Shown: one piece after another, positions 58,408 to 64,000 of the stretch
Layout of the letters: each line of letters begins with the position of its first letter
How positions within the stretch are numbered: position 1 is the stretch's first letter
Source of the DNA: RSA9 sp036381195
Lineage (GTDB): Bacteria; Gemmatimonadota; Gemmatimonadetes; Longimicrobiales; RSA9
Direction: 5' to 3'
DNA: 64,000 nt
Assembly (NCBI GenBank): GCA_036381195.1
Contig: DASVDH010000059.1
Location: 83,717 to 147,716 of the forward strand
The notes under the pieces: generated by a model
Seen by the model: only the letters and a program-made list of their open reading frames with translations
The model's database searches: none
Told to the model about the DNA's origin: nothing
Made by a program: the position numbers and the translations under genes

Positions 58408-58435
58408 GGCGGCGCCACGTGCGCCCTGCGCCGCC
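58408..58435 (-). other. Hairpin between E1-beta and E2 genes
   Basis: The 70-bp gap holds a perfect 8-bp inverted repeat, GGCGGCGC with GCGCCGCC (58408-58415 and 58428-58435), with a 12-nt loop. No T-run follows, so it is not a typical terminator. It could protect or punctuate the mRNA between the two cistrons. Confidence 0.35.
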
Positions 58436-58456
58436 CCGTTGGATCGTCCATGCCAG

Positions 58457-59509
58457 CTAATACCCCGCCAGGTAACGGCAGGCCGTCACGATGTCGGCCA
58501 CCTGCGGGAGGAAGTAATCCTCGAGCGGCGCCGAGTACGGCACCGGAGCGTCGATGGCCGTCACCCGCAAGATGGGGGCATCCAGCCACTCGAACGCCTT
58601 TTCGCTGACCCGCATCGCGATCTCGCCCGCGATGCCGCCGGTCCGCGTGTCCTCGTGCACGACGAGCAGACGATTGGTCTTCTTCACGCTCTCGACGATC
58701 GCGTCCTCGTCCAGCGGCAGCAGCGTCCGCAGGTCCAGGATCTCGGCCTCGATGCCATCTTCCGCCGCGAGCTGCTCGGCCGCCTTCTGGCTCTCGTGGA
58801 CCATGCTGCCGTACGTCACGATGGTGACGTCGCTGCCCTCACGGTGGATCCGGGCGCGCCCGAGCGGCACCACGTAGTCCTCCGGGGGCAGCACCTCCCG
58901 CAGCGCGGGGGCGCGGTAGAGCTTCTTGTGCTCGAAGTAGAGGACGGGGTCGTCATCCCGGATCGCCGCCTTGAGCAACCCCTTCGCGTCGTAGGCGGTC
59001 GCCGGAAAGACGATCTTGAGCCCCGGCGTGTGGAAGAACACCATCTCGGGGCTCTGCGAGTGGAACGGCCCGCCGCGCACCCCGCCGCCCACCGGGCCGC
59101 GGACCACCAGCGGCAGCGACCCGCTGCCCCGGTACCGCGAGGTCGCGATGTAGTTCGTCAACGGCTCGTAGGCACACGAGACGAAATCCATGAACTGCAT
59201 CTCGACCACGGGCCGGAGCCCCATGTGCGCCGCCCCCGCCGCAGCCCCCGTGAAGCCGGCCTCGCTGATCGGCGTGTCGATCACGCGTTCCGGGCCGAAG
59301 TGTTCGAGGAAGCCGTCCGTGACCTTGAACGCTCCCCCGTACGCGCCGATGTCCTCGCCGAGCAGAAAGACCCGTTCGTCCGCCTCCATCTCCTCCCAGA
59401 GCGCCTCCCGGATGGCTTCCAGCATCGTGACCGGCTCACCCCGCTCCGTGCGCCGGACGTGCGCCGGCTTGTCTCGCGAGTCCGCTCTCCGGGGTGCCGT
59501 GGTTGCCAT
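58457..59509 (-). CDS. 2-oxoacid dehydrogenase E1 component, beta subunit
   Basis: 350 residues from ATG 59509. It is the beta half of a heterotetrameric, thiamine-diphosphate E1: MLEAIREALWEEMEADERVFLLGEDIGAYGGAFKVTDG region (in pieces EAIREALWEEM and LLGEDIGAYGGAF), DTPISEAGFTGAAAGAAHMG, EMQFMDFVSCAYEPLTNYIA and the C-terminal transketolase domain (TIVTYGSMVHESQKAAEQL, DLRTLLPLDEDAIVESVKKT). The alpha subunit, which carries the diphosphate-binding half, is not next to it: the 646 bp upstream to secG hold no alpha gene. It must lie elsewhere. Substrate not determined. Confidence 0.93.
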   Translation of the reverse strand: MATTAPRRADSRDKPAHVRRTERGEPVTMLEAIREALWEEMEADERVFLLGEDIGAYGGAFKVTDGFLEHFGPERVIDTPISEAGFTGAAAGAAHMGLRPVVEMQFMDFVSCAYEPLTNYIATSRYRGSGSLPLVVRGPVGGGVRGGPFHSQSPEMVFFHTPGLKIVFPATAYDAKGLLKAAIRDDDPVLYFEHKKLYRAPALREVLPPEDYVVPLGRARIHREGSDVTIVTYGSMVHESQKAAEQLAAEDGIEAEILDLRTLLPLDEDAIVESVKKTNRLLVVHEDTRTGGIAGEIAMRVSEKAFEWLDAPILRVTAIDAPVPYSAPLEDYFLPQVADIVTACRYLAGY

Positions 59510-59513
59510 GACC

Positions 59514-59615
59514 TCACGCCTCGCACGCGGCCTGGGCGGCTGATCGCTCGCCGCCGGCTCCTTCCGCCGGTGCCTCGCCACCGGCCCGTGCCGGCTCCGG
59601 CGGCAGGGCCGGCAC
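59514..59615 (-). CDS. Possible 33-residue leader ORF before E1-beta
   Basis: GTG 59615 is preceded by AGGAGG with 7-nt spacing, an excellent ribosome-binding site. It reads MPALPPEPARAGGEAP..., is Ala/Glu/Pro/Gly-rich, and ends in TGA 4 bp before the E1-beta ATG. The TGAGGTC after it doubles as the next ribosome-binding site. It could be a translated leader coupling E1-beta, or the site of a non-coding spacer. No family. Confidence 0.3.
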   Translation of the reverse strand: MPALPPEPARAGGEAPAEGAGGERSAAQAACEA

Positions 59616-59691
59616 GGCCACACCTCCTGCCGCCCGCCGGTCCGCCGGCCCTTCGTTCCGAGGCAACGACGCGATCGACCGAAAACGCGCT

Positions 59692-59720
59692 AAAATGGCC
59701 GGACGCCGGGCGGCGGTCAA
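59692..59720 (-). promoter_or_regulatory. Promoter of the E1-beta-E2-lipB operon
   Basis: Minus strand: TTGACC (59715-59720), 17 bp, CATTTT (59692-59697) followed by AGCG. The -10 has C for T in the first position, as at yceD. Predicted start near 59685 leaves an unusually long leader of about 175 nt before E1-beta, containing the possible leader ORF. Confidence 0.45.
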
Positions 59721-59903
59721 GCGAACGCCGCCCGGCCCCGATGCCGGCGAGCTGCGCCGGGGCGGATGCGGGAACCCTGCTCCGCCGGCACGACCCTTGC
59801 CCCCTTGGCGCGCCGGACCGCATGCGGCCGTCCGGCGCGCAAAGGCGCCGGCCGCGGCGGCTCGGCGCCTTCGTTCCATTCTCAGGTTTGCAAAGGGGGA
59901 CCG

Positions 59904-60122
59904 GTGCAGGAGCCCGGTGCCGGCACGCCTCGTTTCCGCTCGATCGGCCGGCTCAGCCGCCCAGCCGCGCGGCCGCGCGCCGCCAGCCCCCCGCGCCGCG
60001 CCCCGGCCGCGCCCGTGGTCCAGGGCAGACGCCGCGAACGGGGCCAACGCCTCGGGGCGTATGAGACGCGGTACGACATCCGCCACGGCTACGCCACGGA
60101 CCGCACGATCGTCCGCCCCTGA
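59904..60122 (+). CDS. Candidate small basic protein, unknown
   Basis: 72 residues from GTG 59904, with AAAGGGGG just upstream as ribosome-binding site. The N-terminal half is Arg/Pro/Ala-rich and probably disordered (TPRFRSIGRLSRPAARPRA), with a compact-looking end (GAYETRYDIRHGYATDRTIVRP region, tail YDIRHGYATDRTIVRP). Third codon positions are strongly G/C, as in real genes here. It converges with secG, 33 bp apart. No promoter is clear and no family known; a longer frame from 59766 is less likely. Confidence 0.4.
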   Translation: MQEPGAGTPRFRSIGRLSRPAARPRAASPPRRAPAAPVVQGRRRERGQRLGAYETRYDIRHGYATDRTIVRP

Positions 60123-60155
60123 GCGAGGCGCCCACCCGTCCGGCTCGCGCCGCGC

Positions 60156-60554
60156 CTACGGCTGCTGCTCGCCCGGCGTCGCCGGCGGCGTGGCCGGCTC
60201 CTGCTGCTGCGGCTGCGTCGCCGCGTCTCCTTCCTGACCCTGCGGTTGCGCGCCGGGCAGGAGCGGCTGCGGCGCGGTGGCCGGCGCCTGCTGGAACTGC
60301 CCGCGCAGGATGGACTCCGGCTGGCGCCGTTGCGTGGACATGACGGCGAGCACGAACGCCAGCCCCATGAAGATCCCGCCCATGATCCATGACGCCTTGG
60401 TCAGGATCGTCGCGGCCTGGCGCCCGCCGATGAAGGTCTCGGTCCCCACGCCGCCCATGGCCGCCAGTCCGCCACCCTTCCCGGACTGGAGCAGCACGAC
60501 GACCGTCAACAGGAGGCCGTCCAGGATCAGGAGTGCAAGGAGAATTCCGAACAC
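60156..60554 (-). CDS. secG: Preprotein translocase subunit SecG
   Basis: 132 residues from a GTG start. It is the small auxiliary subunit of the SecYEG channel. Two membrane helices (LLALLILDGLLLTVVVLLQ and WIMGGIFMGLAFVLAVMST) flank the conserved loop QSGKGGGLAAMGGVGTETF. A Gln/Pro-rich tail of about 55 residues (QQAPATAPQPLLPGAQPQGQ) follows, longer than in E. coli (110 in all) and common in this lineage by my recollection only. It follows tpiA and may be read from its own weak promoter. Confidence 0.95.
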   Translation of the reverse strand: MFGILLALLILDGLLLTVVVLLQSGKGGGLAAMGGVGTETFIGGRQAATILTKASWIMGGIFMGLAFVLAVMSTQRRQPESILRGQFQQAPATAPQPLLPGAQPQGQEGDAATQPQQQEPATPPATPGEQQP

Positions 60555-60593
60555 GATTCGCTCGCTCCCCGGTGATTCGAAGGTCGAACCCTA

Positions 60594-60622
60594 AAGCTCG
60601 CAGAGGACCCGGCTTGGGTCAA
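60594..60622 (-). promoter_or_regulatory. Weak candidate promoter of secG
   Basis: Minus strand: TTGACC (60617-60622), 17 bp, GAGCTT (60594-60599) followed by TAGG. The -10 keeps only A and TT. The tpiA TGA stop is inside the -35. Predicted leader about 33 nt. secG could equally be co-transcribed with pgk-tpiA. Confidence 0.3.
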
Positions 60623-61404
60623 CCCGGCCGTGCCGCCGCGATGGCGGCAAAACTCCCCGGATCCAGACTCGCTCCGCCCACCAGCAGCCCATCCACGTCG
60701 GGCGCGCTCAGCAGCGCGTCCGCGTTGTCGGGCTTGACCGACCCGCCGTAGAGGATGGGGATCGCGGCGGCTCTGTCGGCGCCCGCGTGCTCGGCGAGAC
60801 GCCGGCGGAGGATGGCGTGAGCCGCGGAGGCGTCTTCCGGACTGGCGTTGACACCGGTCCCGATGGCCCAGACCGGCTCGTACGCCACGAGGATGGCTGC
60901 GTCGGGCCCGCGCGGGAGTGCTTCGAGGACGGCATCGAGCTGGCGGAGGATCACCTCCTCGACCCGGCCGGCGCGGCGCTCCTCGAGCGTCTCCCCCAGG
61001 CAGATGACCGGGATCAGGTCCGCCTCCAGCGCCGCGACCACCTTGCGCGCCACCTGCTCGTCGGATTCGCCGAAGATGTGCCGGCGCTCGGAGTGGCCGG
61101 CCAGGACGTAGCGGGCCCCCGCATCGCGAACCATGGACGCGCTCTGTTCGCCGGTGAACGCCCCCTCCTGCTCCCAGAAGATGTTCTGCGCGCCCAGGCC
61201 GAGATCGGGCCGGTCGCGCAGCATCTCGGCGGCCGCGACGAGGGAGACGGCCGGCGGGAAGAACAGCACGGTCCGATCGGCCCGCGGCGCCCAGCGCGCC
61301 TTGAAGTGACGGAAGTACTCCCGCGTCGCGGTCGGGCCGCGGTTCATCTTCCAGTTGCCCGCGATGACCGGCGTCCTGATGGCCCGCCCGCCCGCCGCGC
61401 TCAC
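60619..61404 (-). CDS. tpiA: Triosephosphate isomerase
   Basis: 261 residues from a GTG start overlapping the pgk stop (GTGA). It interconverts dihydroxyacetone phosphate and glyceraldehyde-3-P. Catalytic residues are visible: Lys in AGNWKMN, His in LAGHSERRHIFGESDEQV, Glu in AYEPVWAIGTG, and the phosphate loop LYGGSVKPDNADALL. The open frame continues upstream only inside pgk. Length is standard (about 250). Confidence 0.97.
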   Translation of the reverse strand: MSAAGGRAIRTPVIAGNWKMNRGPTATREYFRHFKARWAPRADRTVLFFPPAVSLVAAAEMLRDRPDLGLGAQNIFWEQEGAFTGEQSASMVRDAGARYVLAGHSERRHIFGESDEQVARKVVAALEADLIPVICLGETLEERRAGRVEEVILRQLDAVLEALPRGPDAAILVAYEPVWAIGTGVNASPEDASAAHAILRRRLAEHAGADRAAAIPILYGGSVKPDNADALLSAPDVDGLLVGGASLDPGSFAAIAAARPG

Positions 61405-62630
61405 GGCTCTGCGCTCCGGTCGAGGACTGCGACGCCGGGGAGCGTGCGGCCCTCGAGGAATTCCAGCGATGCGCCGCCGCCCGTGGACACGTGACTCATC
61501 CGGTCCGCCAGCCCTGCCTCCTGCACGGCGGCCACACTGTCCCCGCCGCCCACGATCGTGGTCGCGCCCCGGCCGGTCGCCTCGGCGAGGGCACGCGCGA
61601 TGCCCGTGGTCCCGCCGGCGAACTCGGGAATCTCGGCCATGCCCATCGGGCCGTTCCAGATCACCGTCCGCGCGCGGAGCAGGAAATCGCGGAACATGGC
61701 GAGGGTTCCCGGGCCGATGTCGAGGATCAGCTCGTCTGGCGGGACCTCGTCGCGGTCCACCACGCGCGTGCTGACGCCGGCCCTCGCCTCGGGCGCCACC
61801 ACGCAGTCCACCGGCAGCACGAGCTTCTCCCCGGCCCGGTCGAGGAGCTGCCGCGCCATGTCCACGCGATCCTCCTCGACCAGCGACCTGCCGGTCTCGA
61901 GGCCGAGCGCCCGGAAGAACGTGTTGGCCATCGCGCCGCCGACGAGCAGCGTGTCCACGCGGGGGAGCAGGTTCTCGATGACGTCGATCTTGCCCGAGAT
62001 CTTGGCGCCGCCGAGCACCGCGACGAACGGCCGCTCGGGCGACTCGAGCGCATCGCCGAGCATGCGCAGCTCGCGGTCCATCAGGAGGCCGGCGACTGCC
62101 GGCCGCCCCTCCTGGTGCAGGACTTCGGCCACGCCGGCGGTGGATGCGTGCGCGCGGTGCGCCGCGCCGAACGCGTCGTCCACGTACACGTCCGCCAGCG
62201 CGGCGAGCCCTGCCGCCACCTCCGGGTCGTTGGCTTCTTCGCCGGGCAGGAAGCGCACGTTCTCCAACATCAGCACCTCGCCTTCCCCGAGCGTGTCCGC
62301 GGCCTCGCGTGCCGTGGGGCCGATCACGTCCGCCACGAATCGCACCTCCTTGCCGAGCAGCTCGCTCAGGCGCTCTGCGGCGGGCTTCAGCGAGTACTTC
62401 TCGTCCCACCGTCCCTTCGGCCGCCCGAGGTGCGAGACGAGGATCAGCCGCCCGCCGCGATCCATCAGATAGCGCAGCGTCGGCAAGGTCGCGCGGATGC
62501 GCGTATCATCCGCGACCGCGCCGTCCTCGAGCGGGACGTTGTAATCCACCCGGACGAGAACGCGCTTGCCGCGGAACGTCAGATCCGGGAGGTCGCGCAC
62601 AGTGAGTAGCGGTCGCACGTGCGGATCCAC
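61401..62630 (-). CDS. pgk: Phosphoglycerate kinase
   Basis: 409 residues from GTG 62630; a GTG at 62600 would give the closer family start (RDLPDLTFRGKRVLVRVDYN), and neither has a good ribosome-binding site. It makes ATP from 1,3-bisphosphoglycerate. Motifs: RVDYNVPLEDG, LVSHLGRPKGRWDEKYSL, LENVRFLPGEEAND, VYVDDAFGAAHRAHAST, LGGAKISGKIDVIENL and the nucleotide end loop VGGGDSVAAVQEAGL. It is first in pgk-tpiA(-secG). gap is not adjacent. Confidence 0.97.
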   Translation of the reverse strand: MDPHVRPLLTVRDLPDLTFRGKRVLVRVDYNVPLEDGAVADDTRIRATLPTLRYLMDRGGRLILVSHLGRPKGRWDEKYSLKPAAERLSELLGKEVRFVADVIGPTAREAADTLGEGEVLMLENVRFLPGEEANDPEVAAGLAALADVYVDDAFGAAHRAHASTAGVAEVLHQEGRPAVAGLLMDRELRMLGDALESPERPFVAVLGGAKISGKIDVIENLLPRVDTLLVGGAMANTFFRALGLETGRSLVEEDRVDMARQLLDRAGEKLVLPVDCVVAPEARAGVSTRVVDRDEVPPDELILDIGPGTLAMFRDFLLRARTVIWNGPMGMAEIPEFAGGTTGIARALAEATGRGATTIVGGGDSVAAVQEAGLADRMSHVSTGGGASLEFLEGRTLPGVAVLDRSAEP

Positions 62631-62684
62631 AATTCGGTTCGTGCCGGTCCGTGCCGGGCGACGTGCCCGACCGTGGGGGCGCTC

Positions 62685-62713
62685 AACGTAGCGCCGCCGC
62701 CCCCGGCGATCAA
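62685..62713 (-). promoter_or_regulatory. Promoter of the pgk-tpiA operon
   Basis: Minus strand: TTGATC (62708-62713), 17 bp, TACGTT (62685-62690) followed by GAG. Predicted start near 62678, a leader of about 48 nt containing short GC-rich direct repeats (GGCACG units at about 62642-62668). Confidence 0.5.
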
Positions 62714-62731
62714 GCGATTGCGGCCGCGACC

Positions 62732-63703
62732 TCAGCGTGCCGTGGCGAACTGCACCAGGGCCTCCGCGACCGCGTCAGGCGCTTCCCAGTTCGGCGAGTG
62801 GCCTGCGTTCCTGATGCGCACGAGCACCGACCGGGGGATCAGGGCCGCGGCGCGGGCGCCGTGCCAGCCGGGGAGGAATCGGTCCTCTGCCCCCCACAGG
62901 ATCAGGGTCGGGAGATCGAGGGCGGCGAGCTCGTCGTCCGTCAGCACCTCACGCTGGCCGCGGAGATCGCAGAACCGCGCTACGGCGCGCGTGAGCGTTC
63001 GCGTCTCTCCCGCCCGCGCGGACCACAGCAGGTACTCGACCAGCGCGCTCGCGTGCTGGCGCGGCAGGGGACGGCTCGTCAGGAGCCGATCGAGAAGCCA
63101 CTGCATCCCGGCGCGGCTCGGCCGCAGCAGCAGGGGCCCCAGCGCGGGCAGGCGCGCCAACCGCACCACCATGGGCACGTCCCACCCGAGCCCGACCGCG
63201 TCGAGCAGCACCAATCGCTCGACGCGCTCCGGCCTCCGTTGCGCCAGCCGGAGTGCGGCCAGCCCGCCGAACGAGGTGCCGACCAGCATGCATCGCGGAA
63301 CGCCGAGCGCCGACAGCCACGCGTCCACCACGCCGGCCACATAGCCGCCGAGCGGGCCCACGGGTGCTGCCGGTCCGGAGAGGCCGAAACCCGGCAGGTC
63401 TGGCGCGAGCACGCGGCACGCGCGAGAGAGCGGCCCGATGACCCGGTACCAGTTGGCTGCGCCGCCGCTCGCCCCCTGGAGCAGGACCACCGTCGGGCCG
63501 CGGTCCCCGGCCGCGAGGTAGTGCACCCGGGTGCCGCCCGCCTCGACCTCGTGGCTGCTGGCCGCCGCGCCGCCGAGCGCCAGCAGCCGCTCCATCGCGA
63601 CCCGGAGCCGGTCCCGGGATGATGCAGGGTCACGGCGCCCGCTCGGGCCGTGACCCTTCCCCGCCGGCTCGGCTGCCGGGGTGTTGTTGCGTCGCTGCTT
63701 CAC
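62732..63703 (-). CDS. Alpha/beta-hydrolase fold protein
   Basis: 323 residues from a GTG start overlapping the stop of the zinc-ribbon gene (GTGA). After about 55 polar, low-complexity residues comes a complete alpha/beta hydrolase: oxyanion region LLQGASGGAANWYRVIGPL, DLPGFGLSGPA, nucleophile Ser in LVGTSFGGLAALRLA, Asp in LILWGAEDRFLPG and His in NAGHSPNWEAPDAVAE. Family resembles epoxide-hydrolase/haloperoxidase-type esterases. No signal peptide, so cytoplasmic. Substrate unknown. Confidence 0.85.
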   Translation of the reverse strand: MKQRRNNTPAAEPAGKGHGPSGRRDPASSRDRLRVAMERLLALGGAAASSHEVEAGGTRVHYLAAGDRGPTVVLLQGASGGAANWYRVIGPLSRACRVLAPDLPGFGLSGPAAPVGPLGGYVAGVVDAWLSALGVPRCMLVGTSFGGLAALRLAQRRPERVERLVLLDAVGLGWDVPMVVRLARLPALGPLLLRPSRAGMQWLLDRLLTSRPLPRQHASALVEYLLWSARAGETRTLTRAVARFCDLRGQREVLTDDELAALDLPTLILWGAEDRFLPGWHGARAAALIPRSVLVRIRNAGHSPNWEAPDAVAEALVQFATAR

Positions 63704-63900
63704 CTCGTGGCCGGCTCGCTCGCAACCTGCGCGGTGAACCGCACCGGATCCCGACCCCGGAGCGACAGCTCGAGCGACGTGCTGCAGTGGCTGCAGCGAA
63801 CGAGCCCCACCGCCTCTCCGCGCCGCAGTTCCGCACCATCCCGATGGCCGCACACGGGACAACGGTACGTTCCGTACTGGTCCTGCTCGCGTTCCGGCAT
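63700..63900 (-). CDS. Small zinc-ribbon protein
   Basis: 66 residues from ATG 63900, chosen because GGAGGAA lies 5 nt upstream; a TTG at 63960 is less likely. It has two CX2C knuckles (YRCPVCGHRDG and VRCSHCSTSLE) spaced 19 residues, a typical four-Cys zinc ribbon, between an acidic start and a basic end. Such mini-ribbons bind nucleic acid or protein partners. It is translationally coupled to the hydrolase. No named family recognised. Confidence 0.7.
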   Translation of the reverse strand: MPEREQDQYGTYRCPVCGHRDGAELRRGEAVGLVRCSHCSTSLELSLRGRDPVRFTAQVASEPATR

Positions 63901-64000
63901 CTCGTTCCTCCCGCGCTCGGGGTGCCAGCCGCCCCAGCCGGCGCGCCAGATGCGTGCCAAGCCGGGCGTCCTGGGACGCGCGTGCGGCGCCGCCCTCGCC
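63901..64000. other. Right-edge 100 bp, nothing recognised
   Basis: The bases right of the zinc-ribbon start hold its ribbon-proximal leader and ribosome-binding site, but no promoter of the window's usual form and no complete ORF. It may include the end of a gene lying outside the window. Confidence 0.4.

Larger units (their letters stand above)
59510..60155. other. 646-bp stretch without a recognised gene, between E1-beta and secG
   Basis: The stretch holds a leader-ORF candidate (59514-59615), the E1-beta promoter (59692-59720) and a small plus-strand ORF candidate (59904-60122), described separately. From 59721 to 59903 it is GC-rich with several short inverted repeats but no open frame I would call coding. 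No tRNA-like TPsiC arm is seen. Remnants of an E1-alpha gene were looked for and not found. Confidence 0.5.

Noticed and set aside
59514..60086. 190-codon minus ORF upstream of E1-beta, looked at as an E1-alpha remnant
   Set aside because: It shows no thiamine-diphosphate motif (GDG...N) or other E1-alpha sequence, and its frame crosses the promoter.
60575..60595. GGTCGAACCC-like string as a tRNA TPsiC arm
   Set aside because: No acceptor stem, anticodon arm or CCA-side pairing surrounds it. It is in the secG promoter region.
60619..62409. 596-codon frame that would fuse extra sequence to TpiA
   Set aside because: The upstream part is the wrong frame of pgk. TpiA starts at GTG 61404 with its family N-terminus.
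1..64000. CRISPR arrays, insertion sequences, prophage or integrative elements
   Set aside because: No repeated spacer structure, transposase, integrase cluster or flanking direct repeats were seen. XerD is the housekeeping recombinase.

Overview
This is very GC-rich bacterial chromosome, almost completely packed with housekeeping genes. Nearly all of them lie on the minus strand; only dcd, an RNase H-like gene and one candidate small ORF lie on plus. The organism is diderm (Kdo synthesis, LptC/LptA, an outer-membrane-type protein). It respires with menaquinone made by the futalosine route (mqnC, mqnE; no ubiquinone genes seen), using a 14-subunit complex I and succinate dehydrogenase. Gene content, ECF sigma/zf-HC2/Spy-like modules and promoter style fit Gemmatimonadota or a related FCB-side lineage. 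That placement is inference from gene content and not a marker-gene result.

Layout, in window order; operons read right to left unless noted. 1-7181: kdsB-pyrG-kdsA-kdsC-kdsD-lptC-lptA-(edge gene), a complete CMP-Kdo pathway from arabinose-5-P with its own CTP synthase, plus two LPS-transport proteins. 7237-14439: mqnE-mqnC-purE-ispF-dedA-xerD, then trpG/pabA and an outer-membrane-like protein. 14562-20564: yceD-rpmF-plsX-fabH-fabD-fabG-acpP-fabF, the classic fatty-acid cluster. 20628-29228: manB/algC-like mutase, UPF0182 membrane protein, carbamate kinase, sucC, sucD, a PTS EIIA-CBS fusion and ndk. 29409-43934: nuoA to nuoN in canonical order. 44150-44704: dcd, divergent from nuo. 44725-49291: mdh-sdhC-sdhD-sdhA-sdhB and a small membrane protein. 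49420-51159: moaD-moaE-moaA. 51293-52829: ECF sigma, anti-sigma and Spy-like protein. 52937-55392: carA, sppA, HU. 55612-56214 (+): RNase H-like protein with altered catalytic residues. 56254-59509: 2-oxoacid dehydrogenase E1-beta, E2 and lipB, with no E1-alpha. 60156-62630: pgk, tpiA, secG. 62732-63900: a zinc-ribbon mini-protein and an alpha/beta hydrolase.

The genes mesh metabolically. Glycolysis (tpiA, pgk), the oxoacid dehydrogenase, sucCD, sdh and mdh feed electrons to menaquinone through Nuo and Sdh. Acyl chains, Kdo and sugar phosphates go to the envelope.

No mobile element, CRISPR, rRNA or tRNA was found. I see no clearly novel multi-gene system. The best leads are a recurrent promoter pattern (TTGnnn, about 17 bp, TAnnTT) before about fifteen transcription units, the RNase H-like protein with two of four catalytic carboxylates changed, an MqnE with a CX5CX2C cysteine motif, the EIIA-CBS fusion, and a small basic ORF at 59904-60122.
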